From contig JABDGU010000003.1 of assembly GCA_013285905.1 (NCBI GenBank), positions 1 through 64,000 of the forward strand: a stretch of DNA of 64,000 nt. The letters run 5' to 3'. This stretch comes from Bacteroidota bacterium. GTDB lineage: Bacteria > Bacteroidota > Bacteroidia > Chitinophagales > Chitinophagaceae. Both the position numbers and the translations under genes were made by a program. Shown piece after piece: positions 9,001 through 14,258 of the stretch. The first letter of the stretch is position 1. Every line of letters starts with the position of its first letter. The notes beneath the pieces are model-generated. The model worked only from the letters and a program-made list of their open reading frames with translations. It searched no databases and had not been told where the DNA came from.

Positions 9001-11022
9001 ACTGGTATTGGCTCCTGAGCATATCGTGCTGTTTGATGGGTTGCCTGTAATTGAGGGAAGACCATTCACAGTTAGTGTTGCTCCTGTGCTGTTTACACTT
9101 GGTGTGCAGGTACCGCCCACCACGCAACGATACAAATTACCGCTCAGCGCTGTTGTTGGCGAGGTCAGCGTTAAGGTTGCCGTCGTAGCATTACTATATA
9201 CGGCACCACTTACATTATTGTAAGAAGTACCGCCATTGGTGCTTACCTGCCATTGGTAAGTCGGGTTGTTTCCGCTGACTCCTACAGAAAAATTTGTATT
9301 GGCACCTACGCAGATCGAGCTGTTTGAAGGATTTCCCGTAACGGCTGGAAGGGCGAAAACCGTTAAGCTTGCAGGCGCGGATGGAGACGATGTGCCCCCG
9401 GCATTAGTTGCAGTAGCCCTGTAGAAATTACCAGCGAGGCCAGCCACATTGCTTATGCTTAACGTGGCTGTGGTTACGTTATTATATACCCCACCATTAC
9501 TTAAATTGGTATAAGTGCTGCCATTGTTGGTTGACACCGCCCATTGGTAACTTGTAGGGCTATTGCTGGCAGCTACAGTAAACGTAGTTCCGCTGCCGCT
9601 GCATATTGAGGCATTCGATGGACTGCTGGTTATGACCGGTGGGGGTGAACATGAAACTGCCCATTTCATAGCATCCAGGGCTACATAAGGCATATTGCTT
9701 GCTGTGGTAACAACAAAATGGTCAATTAAGGCAGTTGAATTATTGGCACCGCCAAAACTGGTCATATTAATTAAATTAAACCCGTTATTCGAAGTAAAGC
9801 CTGTATTCCAACCCGAACTAGCTGAAGCTGTGAAGACGGTATTACTACCCAGTTTCCCGACTATGCTTACTAATCCGCTTCCCTGTTGCGTGTAACTATT
9901 AGCACCGGTGCTTCCCAGGTATAGATACAAGCTTTGCAATTGAAAGCTTGAAGCCGGGCTAGTTGAAACAGTAAACTGGCAACCTGTTCCCGTCACGGCA
10001 TTGATGTCATTATCAATATATTGGTTATCGGCGGCACTTCCGTTCCATCCACATCCCGAACAGTCATTGTCTATATAAAAAGGCCCTCCCGATTGGCTCG
10101 TAATGGTAAATGCCTGCCCGTAACTGGTGAATGTCGTAGCATTGGGTGTTGCTCCTTCAAATGCTTCTGTATTGGACACAGAACTTCCGGTCGTTACATT
10201 CACCACCATATTCGCCGTCCCTCCGGCGCCATCACTCACATGCACCGTAAACGCGTCTGTACCTGAATAGCCATTGGTAGGCGTATAAGTCATCGTTCCG
10301 CCCGGGGTAATGTTGCTGCTGCCTGAACTGGCCGTCGCAGATGTTATAGTAAGTGTGCCGTGAGATGGCGCTGCTTGTTGGCTCCATGTTTCAGTTTGGC
10401 CTGTGTTGGCATCACTTACGTGCATCAGAGATTTGAGATCAACAGCGCTCGCGCTTGTACATAAACTTAATGATTGAGGGCTGCTGCTGACAAATGTAGG
10501 TGCAATATTAGGAGGTGTGTAAACTATAGCAGTTATGGTTATAGTCCACTGTGTACCTGTAGAAAAATTGGCAAATACCCAAACCATCAAATTATCACCT
10601 TGCAGTATCGGCAGGCTCACAGAACCTCCGCTGAATATGCTCCCACTGCCATTACCGGAGTTGTCAAAAGAGCCTGGCCAGGACATCCCAAAATCGGAAG
10701 ACGGATTACTACCCGAACCCGTCACAGTATACGTCGCATTGCTTATCTCAAATCCTGTACCAACAGGCACTATAAAGCGTGCGCCTGATGTTGCCTGGCT
10801 TGAAGTATTAAGGGTACCCTTTACAAGATAGGTGCCTGCAGCATTAATTGTAGCAAGGGTCTGTCCATTACTTCCGGAATAATTGGAAGGCAGGTTGCCT
10901 TGCGTAGATTCATTCCAAAGTGTGGTCTGCGCCATACTGCCCACAGAACTTAACATAAGCACACTAAACAATAACACATTCATTGCTAAACGCAATGGCC
11001 TTGCACAGTAGATCTTTCCCAT
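1..11022 (-). CDS. Giant secreted modular Ig/PKD/FG-GAP repeat protein, C-terminus beyond left edge
   Basis: The minus frame is open for 3674 codons from an ATG at 11022 to base 1, with no stop. Residues 1-31 form a signal peptide (basic start, hydrophobic core, end near SMAQ). In order follow: an unassigned N-terminal domain; a cadherin-like module (about 175-275); a segment with DNDCSGCGW (about 320); five Ig-like repeats (about 460-950); two repeats of the VCSGxTSA type; one Ig repeat; an IPT/TIG domain (about 1240-1300); seven FG-GAP/VCBS units with DxDGDGxxD calcium loops (about 1310-1700); a cadherin-like module; nine Ig repeats (about 1810-2690); a third cadherin-like module; six VCSGxTSA repeats; and three PKD-like repeats up to the edge. 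Such proteins are extracellular adhesins or sheath proteins. Export by type IX secretion is inferred and would need a C-terminal sorting domain outside the window. The frame is certain, the role is not. Confidence 0.93.
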   Translation of the reverse strand, partial: MGKIYCARPLRLAMNVLLFSVLMLSSVGSMAQTTLWNESTQGNLPSNYSGSNGQTLATINAAGTYLVKGTLNTSSQATSGARFIVPVGTGFEISNATYTVTGSGSNPSSDFGMSWPGSFDNSGNGSGSIFSGGSVSLPILQGDNLMVWVFANFSTGTQWTITITAIVYTPPNIAPTFVSSSPQSLSLCTSASAVDLKSLMHVSDANTGQTETWSQQAAPSHGTLTITSATASSGSSNITPGGTMTYTPTNGYSGTDAFTVHVSDGAGGTANMVVNVTTGSSVSNTEAFEGATPNATTFTSYGQAFTITSQSGGPFYIDNDCSGCGWNGSAADNQYIDNDINAVTGTGCQFTVSTSPASSFQLQSLYLYLGSTGANSYTQQGSGLVSIVGKLGSNTVFTASASSGWNTGFTSNNGFNLINMTSFGGANNSTALIDHFVVTTASNMPYVALDAMKWAVSCSPPPVITSSPSNASICSGSGTTFTVAASNSPTSYQWAVSTNNGSTYTNLSNGGVYNNVTTATLSISNVAGLAGNFYRATATNAGGTSSPSAPASLTVFALPAVTGNPSNSSICVGANTNFSVGVSGNNPTYQWQVSTNGGTSYNNVSGAVYSNATTATLTLTSPTTALSGNLYRCVVGGTCTPSVNSTGATLTVNGLPSITGNPSNSTICSGANTSFAVAATGAGLTYVWKVSTNGGSSYTTVSNGGIYTGATTGTLTLTGASTSLSGALYECIVSGTCTPSVTTTPVTLTVNALPSVSVNPSNSTICSGNNTSFSVTAGGANPTYQWQVSINNGSSYSNLSTGGIYGGNVTSSTLNLTGATTAVNGNLYRCVVSGTCTPSANSLPATLTVNAAPAITTNPSNVSFCSGANTSFGVAATGTNLTYQWQVSTDNGSTYNNVSGAVYSNATTATLNLTAPTTALSGNLYRCAVSGTCTPVANSTGATLTINATPTITLGSSPSVCSGSTSAALPYSATTGSPTTYSISWSSSATTAGFTAVNNVTLTAGTITITVPGAAAAATYSGTLTVSNGICTSTNNAFTVTINALPSITLGSNPAVCTGATSANLTFSATTQSPTSYSIAWSAAATAAGFAPVTNVSLPANPITLTVPAAGAPATYSGTLTVSNANLCSSTGNVFSATIQSNPSISVSPGSQTICAGASTTTFSVTAAGTGITYQWKVSTDGGTTYNNVTNTGIYTGSTTATLTLTQTTVANNGYMYEVVVTGTCGTPATSTSATLTVTAPPTITGVSPLTAGPTATVTITGTGFNTTSTNDIVFFGSTMATVNTASATSLSVSTPSGGIYDRISISNLGCKLMGFAQYSFLPNFAGSATTPSFNPYTTTTAGNNPFDIVSADFDGDGKADIAVTNGQGGNWTVFRNTSTTGSITYGSGTTFTEGPNGQSIWGIAVGDLNRDGKPDIVVSDRDSSKIDVYINTSTSGSISFATRVKYSVTHPWQVKVADLDGDGRPEIIVAGDDQQKWSYFRNIYNGSSAFNSTSFATKVDVNVPSSQEVLSVAIGDIDGDGKQDVIVGTLSSNVDNLQVFRNTSSAPGSISFASAVTSSAPQYIYYIAVGDLDGDGKADIVTSSNTNSYATILPNTSSIGNISFGAAQQLASNGGGYGVCLADFTGHGKPDIAYVNSDGINNNVISIYRNTSTSGNISFSSNTDFASLSSQVWGVVGVDMDGDNKPDMVATNYQGTNISSYLNTMVTNTVPTFTNTSPQTFNVCKNASATPINTLLTISDLQAAKTDTWTVSTAPTHGTLSSFAGASHASGSTSITPTGLTYTPTNNYNGADQFIIQVSDGTNTNSMTVNVNVNTAPAVTVNPSNSTICSGNNTSFSITATGAGLTYQWLVSTDGGTTYNNVNNGGIYSNATTSTLNLTGATFAVNNFMYACVVSGSCTPNTTSTGATLTINTAPSVSGNPSNSTICPGNTSFSVTATGTAPTYQWQLSTDGGTTYNNISNGGIYSNATTSTLNLTGATSTANGYKYQCVVSGTCTPSATSTAATLTINAVPAVSTNPVSSTICSGNNTSFSVTATGLGLTYQWQVSTDGGISYTSLSNGGIYTNVTASTLNLTGATIAVTGYLYECVVSGTCAPSATSNPATLTINTAPSVTVNPVNSTICSGNNTSFSVTATGTAPTYQWKVSTDGGTTYNNLTNSGIYTNVTTATLNLTGATIAANGYKYECVVSGTCTPSFTSTPATLTINTAPAVTVNPSNAAACPGGNASFSVTATGTAPTYQWQVSTDGGITYNNISNGGIYINVTTSTLNLTGVTTGVNTYKYQCVVSGTCTPTTTSTAATLTINTTPFVSASPSNSTICAGTNTTFSVSASGLGVTYQWQVSTDGGISYNNLTNAGIYTNVTASTLNLTAAGANVNGFLYQCVVSGTCTPSVISNPATLTVNTAPAVTVNPSSIGICAGNNTSFSVTATGAGLSYQWKVSIDGGSTYNNVNNGGIYTNATTATLNLTNATSTVNGYKYECVVSGTCAPTSTTSAPATLTINTAPIIGTDPVSRTICSGSNASFSVTASGTTLNYQWQVSTDGGITYNNVTNTGIYSNATTSNLNLTGATATENGYMYQCVVGGTCTPGATSAAVTLTVNTAPFITVNPVNSIMNSGNNTSFSVIATGASLSYQWKVSTDGGSTYNNVNNGGIYSNATTPTLNLTAATGVENGFYYQCVVTGTCTPGATSTGALLTVNNNTAPVFTNNSPQTFNVCLNAIATPINSLLTVSDVDLAQTETWTVTTAPTNGTLSSFAGATAASGSTSITPSGLTYTPNNGYSGTDQFIIQVSDGTATASMTVNLVVGAVLSINLGSTPIVCAGASSANVTYTQTADPTNYSIAWGAAASSIGFTDVSNAILSSSPIVINVPGGANGNTYSGTLTVSNACVTTVGQTISVTVNPIPVQNLGASPSVCSGTTVADLPLGASAFSPTTYSIVYSASAHTAGFTDITNAAMPSVSPIPLPVPAAAGSGTYNGTFSVSNASCTSTTTAMSINVTPLPTITLGANPSVCAGITSVAINYSTTTNSPTTYSIVYSASAHSAGFTDVTNASLNPAQITLAVPGAATAAVYSGTLTVQNANTCVSTGYPISVTINPNPTITLVSNPTFCSGLTSANLSYSTTSGSPSTYTIIYGTAAHTAGFTDIVGASLPVSPIVLNIPTSTPNTYTGDLRVSNGTCASTGNSVIITINPLPTISLGSNPTVCSGTTSANLTYSAVTNTPTTYSVVYSAAAHTAGFTDVTNATLNPSQIALVVPSGAAAATYAGTLTVSNVNGCTSTNSPISITVNASPTITLGSNPSACAGATSVSLTYSATTGTPTAYSVAWSAAATNAGFANVTNLSLPASPISLTVPATAPAAVYAGTLTVQNANTCGSTVSPISVTVNAVPVMNSISSQAICHGSLTATVTPGGAVGGTIYNWANTNTGIGLASSGSGTISSFATTNSGASPVSATITYIPTANSCNGAPVSFTITDNPSPTVVQPSNQTICSGVQTAAVTFSGAIIGTVFNWTNNTTSIGLAASGSGNISAFTALNSGSTVVTATITVTPSYTNAGTTCTGTPQVFTITVNPIPGISSLTSQSQTLCNNVATNSFSFSGSPVTGTIYNWTNNNTAIGLAASGSGNISSFNATNSGNSAISATINVIPSFTNNALTCNGTSSNFSITVKPTPTVNGFST
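870..2620 (-). repeat. Six tandem repeats of the VCSGxTSA / YSIxYSAxAHTAGF type
   Basis: About 290 bp (95-97 residues) per unit. Each unit has SNPxVCxGxTSA, TYSIVYSAxAHxAGF, a VPxxAxAATYSGTLTV strand and a closing SITVNPxP. Two more copies lie at about 7600-8190. I do not know a firm family name. They resemble bacterial PKD/Ig-like beta-sandwich repeats. Confidence 0.8.
2940..5586 (-). repeat. Tandem array of nine Ig-like repeats, period 291-297 bp
   Basis: The conserved Tyr-Gln-Trp codons (CCATTGGTA or close variants on the plus strand) start at 5473, 5182, 4888, 4594, 4300, 4006, 3712, 3415 and 3121. The spacing is 291-297 bp, mostly exactly 294, that is 97-99 residues. Each unit reads roughly as ICSGNNTSFSV, then YQWQVSTDGG, then YNNxxNGGIYTN, then ECVVSGTCTPS. 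The copies are also similar at DNA level, so unequal recombination could change the copy number. Confidence 0.93.
8190..9650 (-). repeat. Tandem array of five Ig-like repeats in the giant protein
   Basis: Tyr-(Gln/Val)-Trp codons begin at 9541, 9250, 8959, 8665 and 8368, spaced 291, 291, 294 and 297 bp. The units belong to the same family as the nine-copy array at 2940-5586 but carry YRCVVGGTCTPS-type ends. A lone further copy has its YQW at 7495. Confidence 0.9.
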
Positions 11023-11532
11023 AAAATTGCTTGAACGATTATTTAAAAAAGAAAATAAATTTTTGCATTTGCCGCTTGTAACCTTAGCGGTTTTGTCAAA
11101 AGATAATAATGTCAGGGCAACAACTGCCTTCTCACGTAAAACTGATTTCATATTGCGTATTTTCGGACTTTTCTCTTCCCTTAAACCTTTACTTTCCAAA
11201 CCAGAATAACACAAGCCGGCAGGGAAATTTTACAAATAATACTGTAAAGTAAACCCACAAAAGCGGAGGCGCCATTATGTAATACCTCATCAATATATTT
11301 ATACTGTAGTCAAACATAGCTATTTACCTACTATAATACAAATATCTGCACACCTAATTTTAAAAAAATGCCCTTTTGTGTATATCTTTTGTTTTTACTG
11401 TGGAAAAGCACTCAATAACCATCTCAATATTCAACAATAAATACATCTATATGCTACTACCTTTCAATATTAATTTTATATTTTTTATTTTCTTCACCCT
11501 TCGCTGAGGTTTTTTATTGTTCAGGCACAAAA
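11023..11532. other. Intergenic region upstream of the giant gene
   Basis: About 510 bp of AT-rich sequence separate the start of the giant surface protein from the msrA terminator. It must contain the promoter of the giant gene on the minus strand, but I found no clean TTTG/TAnnTTTG pair. Near 11090 there is a weak inverted repeat (CCGCT...AGCGG). A 60-codon plus-strand frame at 11027-11209 has no recognisable features and is not called. Confidence 0.5.
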
Positions 11533-11560
11533 AAAAGCCACGCTTTCTCGCATGGCTTTT
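11533..11560 (-). terminator. Rho-independent terminator of msrA
   Basis: Read on the minus strand, AAAAGCCATGC and GCGTGGCTTTT form an 11-bp stem with one G-U pair around a six-base loop, followed by a T run. It lies 25 bp after the msrA stop codon. Confidence 0.85.
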
Positions 11561-11584
11561 ACAAATCTTGTATCTAAGCGATGT

Positions 11585-12256
11585 CTATTTTTTCAACTTG
11601 TCCTTAAACACTTTCCTGAATTTCTCCAGTTTGGGTTGAATAACAAATGTGCAGTAAGGCTGTGAACCATTTTCATTGTAATAATCCTGGTGATAATCTT
11701 CTGCTTTATAAAATTTAGTAAATGGCTCAATAGCCGTTACTACATCACCGCTAAAAGCATGTTCTTTATTTAGCTGTGTTTTATATGCTTCCGATTTTGT
11801 TTTCTGTTCTTCGTTATGGTAAAAGATGATCGAGCGGTATTGTGTCCCGGCATCATTGCCCTGCCTGTTGAGGGTTGTTGGGTCATGACAGGTCCAGAAG
11901 GCGGCCAGCAATTCATCAAAACTTATCTTGGCCGGGTCGTAATATACATTACAAACTTCTGCATGACCCGTAGTGCCTGTACATACTTCATGATAGGTCG
12001 GGTTTACCGTATGCCCGCCGCTATAGCCCGACTCTACTTTCACCACTCCGTTTAATTGCTGAAACTGCGCTTCCGTGCACCAAAAACATCCGGCGCCAAA
12101 AGTGGCTGTGTCAGTTTTGTGTTCCGTCGTAACGGGCTCTTTTGTATTCATGTCTTTAAATGTTTTTGAGTGAGAATAATTTTCATTTTGCGCACATGCG
12201 CTGAACTGTATGGCTAACAGTGAAAGCATTAAACTTGTTTTGAGTGCCTGGAGCAT
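11585..12256 (-). CDS. msrA: Peptide-methionine (S)-S-oxide reductase, lipoprotein form
   Basis: Reduces the S epimer of methionine sulfoxide in proteins, using thioredoxin-type reductants. The catalytic motif GAGCFWCTE (Cys57 nucleophile) is followed by YSGG, GHAEVCNVYYDP, the CHDPTTLNRQGNDAGTQYRS block and the C-terminal QPYCTFVIQPK block, all typical of MsrA. The N-terminus has a hydrophobic stretch and a lipobox-like FSAC (Cys21), so the enzyme probably sits in the envelope. I chose the ATG at 12256 rather than the in-frame TTG three codons upstream because it opens directly into the signal peptide. It is a single gene with its own terminator. The family is certain; the lipoprotein status is likely. 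Confidence 0.95.
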   Translation of the reverse strand: MLQALKTSLMLSLLAIQFSACAQNENYSHSKTFKDMNTKEPVTTEHKTDTATFGAGCFWCTEAQFQQLNGVVKVESGYSGGHTVNPTYHEVCTGTTGHAEVCNVYYDPAKISFDELLAAFWTCHDPTTLNRQGNDAGTQYRSIIFYHNEEQKTKSEAYKTQLNKEHAFSGDVVTAIEPFTKFYKAEDYHQDYYNENGSQPYCTFVIQPKLEKFRKVFKDKLKK

Positions 12257-12314
12257 GATTTTCAAATTTACAATTAGATACGCCCCCTTGTGTAAAAAGG
12301 TTTTTAAGCCGCTG

Positions 12315-12322
12315 CAAAATTA
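12315..12322 (-). promoter_or_regulatory. Possible -7 box for msrA
   Basis: TAATTTTG on the minus strand matches the Bacteroidota TAnnTTTG box, about 60 bp before the msrA ATG. No TTTG is seen at the expected upstream distance, so the call is weak. Confidence 0.35.
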
Positions 12323-12373
12323 GACCGTTTTAACATAGCATTAGAATATATATAGGCTAAGTCAAAAAAACTT

Positions 12374-12403
12374 TTTGATAATTGCCCGGCTTACCTAATT
12401 TTG
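12374..12403 (+). promoter_or_regulatory. Promoter of tRNA-Ser
   Basis: TTTG at 12374-12377, an 18-base spacer and TAATTTTG at 12396-12403 match the Bacteroidota -33/-7 consensus. The -7 box ends five bases before the mature tRNA, so transcription would start close to its 5' end. Confidence 0.75.
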
Positions 12404-12408
12404 CGCCC

Positions 12409-12493
12409 GGAGAGATGGCAGAGTGGTCGAACGCGGCGGTCTTGAAAACCGTTGACTGTTAAAGGTCCGGGGGTTCGAATCCCTCTCTCTCCG
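12409..12493 (+). tRNA. tRNA-Ser (anticodon UGA)
   Basis: Class II tRNA of 85 nt. The acceptor stem pairs GGAGAGA with TCTCTCC. The anticodon loop CTTGAAA carries TGA, there is a long variable arm, and the T loop is GTTCGAATC. CCA is not encoded. The 3' end is the integration site of the island to the right (17-bp duplication at 17853). The tRNA gene itself remains intact. Confidence 0.97.
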
Positions 12494-12494
12494 C
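12478..12494 (+). repeat. attL: 17-bp tRNA 3'-end direct repeat
   Basis: AATCCCTCTCTCTCCGC spans the T-arm 3' strand and the acceptor end of tRNA-Ser. It is repeated exactly at 17853-17869 in the same orientation. The bases on either side differ, which delimits the core. This is the usual signature of tyrosine-integrase insertion at a tRNA gene. Confidence 0.9.
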
Positions 12495-12500
12495 ATAAAG

Positions 12501-12526
12501 AAAAAGCTCCATTGTTGGAGCTTTTT
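12501..12526 (+). terminator. Terminator just after tRNA-Ser, carried by the island
   Basis: AAAAAGCTCCA, loop TTGT, TGGAGCTTTTT: a perfect 11-bp stem ending in T7. It lies 7 bp past attL and therefore belongs to the inserted element, replacing the terminator that lay downstream before insertion. Confidence 0.85.
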
Positions 12527-12528
12527 TT

Positions 12529-12540
12529 ATTGATAATCAT
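12529..12540. repeat. Left copy of 12-bp inverted repeat of the island
   Basis: ATTGATAATCAT is the reverse complement of 17820-17831. It lies 34 bp inside attL, while the partner lies 21 bp inside attR. Possibly an integrase or accessory-factor site. Confidence 0.55.
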
Positions 12541-12586
12541 ATAATTACAGATTGTGTTTGTTTTATCAAAACTGTATTTTAAGTAG

Positions 12587-12608
12587 TATTTAGCACTGTT
12601 TTAGCACC
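12587..12608 (+). repeat. Left copy of 22-bp direct repeat (putative arm-type site)
   Basis: A 22-bp sequence starting TATTTAGCAC and ending TTTTAGCACC occurs here and at 17771-17792 without mismatch. Inside it TTTAGCAC occurs twice, 12 bp apart. The paired positions near both att sites fit integrase arm sites. Confidence 0.65.
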
Positions 12609-12643
12609 GTGTTTTTGGGCTAAATCTTTAACAGGCAAGGATT

Positions 12644-13126
12644 TCATTTATCTTTAGCAGTGTTTTTTCTAATTAATGCTAAAGCTCGCTGCTTACTAAC
12701 CTTTTCCGCATCTGCTTTTTTCTTTTCTAACTTGGTTTGTTTGACTGCCTTTTCAGGGTTAAAAACTTCTTTCAATACCTCTTTAACCAAATCTATTGCA
12801 GATGGAGATTCAGATTCCCTCAATTTGTGGTTAATGGTATAGATTTTCCTATTTGACGGACGGACACTAAAAACCTCCTGGTATTTATCCAGAATTTGAT
12901 TAAATAGGTTTTGCACATGTATTACATCTTCCAATGTAATTTCCACTCCTACATGGACATCACTAAATTGATTAAGTTCTATCTTGTTTTTCAAATCATC
13001 TAACTTAATTCCCAACACATCAACATTACTTGTATTGAAATCAATGCCGTATTTTACTCTGGCGGTGTGTTGGAATGAAGTTGAATAGCTTGATTCAAAA
13101 TCCGCGATTATTAATCCGATTCTCAT
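12644..13126 (-). CDS. Hypothetical protein of the tRNA-Ser island
   Basis: 160 residues, ATG start, no family recognised. The N-terminal half (MRIGLIIADFESSYS onward) alternates hydrophobic and polar residues like an alpha/beta domain. The C-terminal 40 residues are a basic Lys/Glu-rich helix (KLEKKKADAEKVSKQRA) that could bind nucleic acid or form a coiled coil. There is no signal peptide or membrane segment. It reads towards attL and ends 36 bp after the left 22-bp repeat, the place where excisionases or cargo genes often lie, but there is no sequence support for an excisionase role. Confidence 0.6.
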   Translation of the reverse strand: MRIGLIIADFESSYSTSFQHTARVKYGIDFNTSNVDVLGIKLDDLKNKIELNQFSDVHVGVEITLEDVIHVQNLFNQILDKYQEVFSVRPSNRKIYTINHKLRESESPSAIDLVKEVLKEVFNPEKAVKQTKLEKKKADAEKVSKQRALALIRKNTAKDK

Positions 13127-13588
13127 GTCACGAAAATATACCTAAAAGCGGATTTTTGTTGGTTTGGCTCAACGATTGGCATTTACATTCTCCTCGACTG
13201 AAAATAAAGCAAAAAAATAATGGTTAATTATACATTGCCTTCTCTTCAATTGTGCTTTTTCCTTGTAATCATAACACTATATAAAAGCTATCATTTTATT
13301 TTTTCGACTATTTATATTTATGGACACAATTTCAACCAAGAAAGAAATAATATTTACCGCAGCTGCATTAACAATAAATGCGAGGGCTTCCCATTCTACA
13401 GAAACTTCGAACAAAATCTAGTATCGGTGCTGTTCATTGTCCAAAATTACATAGTGTATCAAATATCGCACTACTGCTTTAAAGTATACCCCATGTAGTA
13501 GTAAATTATACAGCTCCAATTTTTTGGAAATAAGGTAAAATACTACTACTTTTGGGTCATTATATATCCACCCTTAAGTAGTATCAAA
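13127..13588. other. Intergenic region with possible TetR-type gene remnant
   Basis: 460 bp between two divergent genes. A 33-codon plus-strand frame at 13321-13422 encodes STKKEIIFTAAALTINARA followed by SHSTETSNKI. This resembles the first helices of TetR-family regulators (STKKEIIxxA, then a small loop, then TxTS.I), but it stops before the recognition helix. It may be a decayed regulator gene. The 3' part (13495-13588) holds the promoter and inverted repeat of the serine recombinase gene. A longer plus frame at 13220-13498 is AT-rich and looks non-coding. Confidence 0.35.
13495..13554 (+). promoter_or_regulatory. Promoter with overlapping inverted repeat for the recombinase-channel operon
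   Basis: TTTG at 13523-13526, a 20-base spacer and TACTTTTG at 13547-13554 match the Bacteroidota promoter, 34 bp before the recombinase ATG. GTAGTAGTA at 13495-13503 and TACTACTAC at 13541-13549 are a 9-bp inverted repeat flanking the promoter, the right half overlapping the -7 box. It could be an operator, for example for autoregulation. Confidence 0.6.
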
Positions 13589-14212
13589 ATGAAGGTTTTT
13601 TATTCCAGGGTTTCCAGTGCCGACGGTTCCCAAAATCCCGAACGCCAGCTTCAAAACATTGAAGGATTTGATTATGTATTGACAGACAAGTGTTCTGGTA
13701 CTATCGGACTATACGAAAGACCATATGGCTCCCAGATAAAAAAACTAATTGATACTGGTAAGTTGAAACACCTGGAAGTTCACTCTATAGATAGGCTGGG
13801 GCGAAATACCCTGGACATACTAAGTGTCTATAGGGAACTTACTGATAAAGGCATAACTATTGTTAGCCGTAACCCCATGATTCGCAACATTGGTGAAAAT
13901 GGTAAACCTGATCCGTTCTCCGAACTGCTTTTAAATCTCCTGGCATCGTTGTCCAGTTATGAAAAGTCGCTTATCCGTGAACGGCAACTTGAAGGTATTG
14001 CCATAAGAAAAGCAGCTAACCTATATAGGGGGCGTGCAATTGATACAAAGGATACTCCAGAAAAATATGTTGATAAAAAGAGGATCAAAAAAATACTTAG
14101 TTATATTGATGACGGGTATCCCCACCATGAGATTGTGAAAATTATAAAGTGCAGTGCGTCTACCGTTGTGAAGGCGGTTAGGATGAGGGAAAAGGTAACA
14201 AATCCTATGTAG
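13589..14212 (+). CDS. Serine recombinase (resolvase/invertase family)
   Basis: 207 residues. The N-terminal catalytic domain starts KVFYSRVSS, with Ser9 of the RVS motif as the expected nucleophile, and has the conserved SIDRLGRN block and an ER pair in the long helix region (SLIRERQLEG). The C-terminal 45 residues (KKRIKKILSYIDDGYP... SASTVVKAVR) look like a helix-turn-helix. The size fits the small resolvase/invertase group rather than large phage integrases. It has its own promoter and is followed after 46 bp by the K+ channel gene, probably in one transcript. It may resolve, invert or regulate; no inverted crossover pair was identified. Confidence 0.92.
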   Translation: MKVFYSRVSSADGSQNPERQLQNIEGFDYVLTDKCSGTIGLYERPYGSQIKKLIDTGKLKHLEVHSIDRLGRNTLDILSVYRELTDKGITIVSRNPMIRNIGENGKPDPFSELLLNLLASLSSYEKSLIRERQLEGIAIRKAANLYRGRAIDTKDTPEKYVDKKRIKKILSYIDDGYPHHEIVKIIKCSASTVVKAVRMREKVTNPM

Positions 14213-14258
14213 GGAGTTGCCTGTCAATCCAATTCAACTTAGATTTAACAAAGAACTT

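Noticed and set aside
8747-9127. 126-codon minus-strand frame
   Set aside because: It is in a different frame from the giant gene over the same repeats, and its composition (Cys, Arg, Tyr rich) is not protein-like.
289-10831. Many plus-strand frames of 60-180 codons
   Set aside because: They lie opposite the giant minus-strand gene and repeat its period in translation (Cys/Ser/Thr-rich strings); they are shadows of the repeats.
13220-13498. 92-codon plus-strand frame inside the island
   Set aside because: Very AT-rich, no motif, overlaps the possible TetR remnant in another frame and the recombinase regulatory region.
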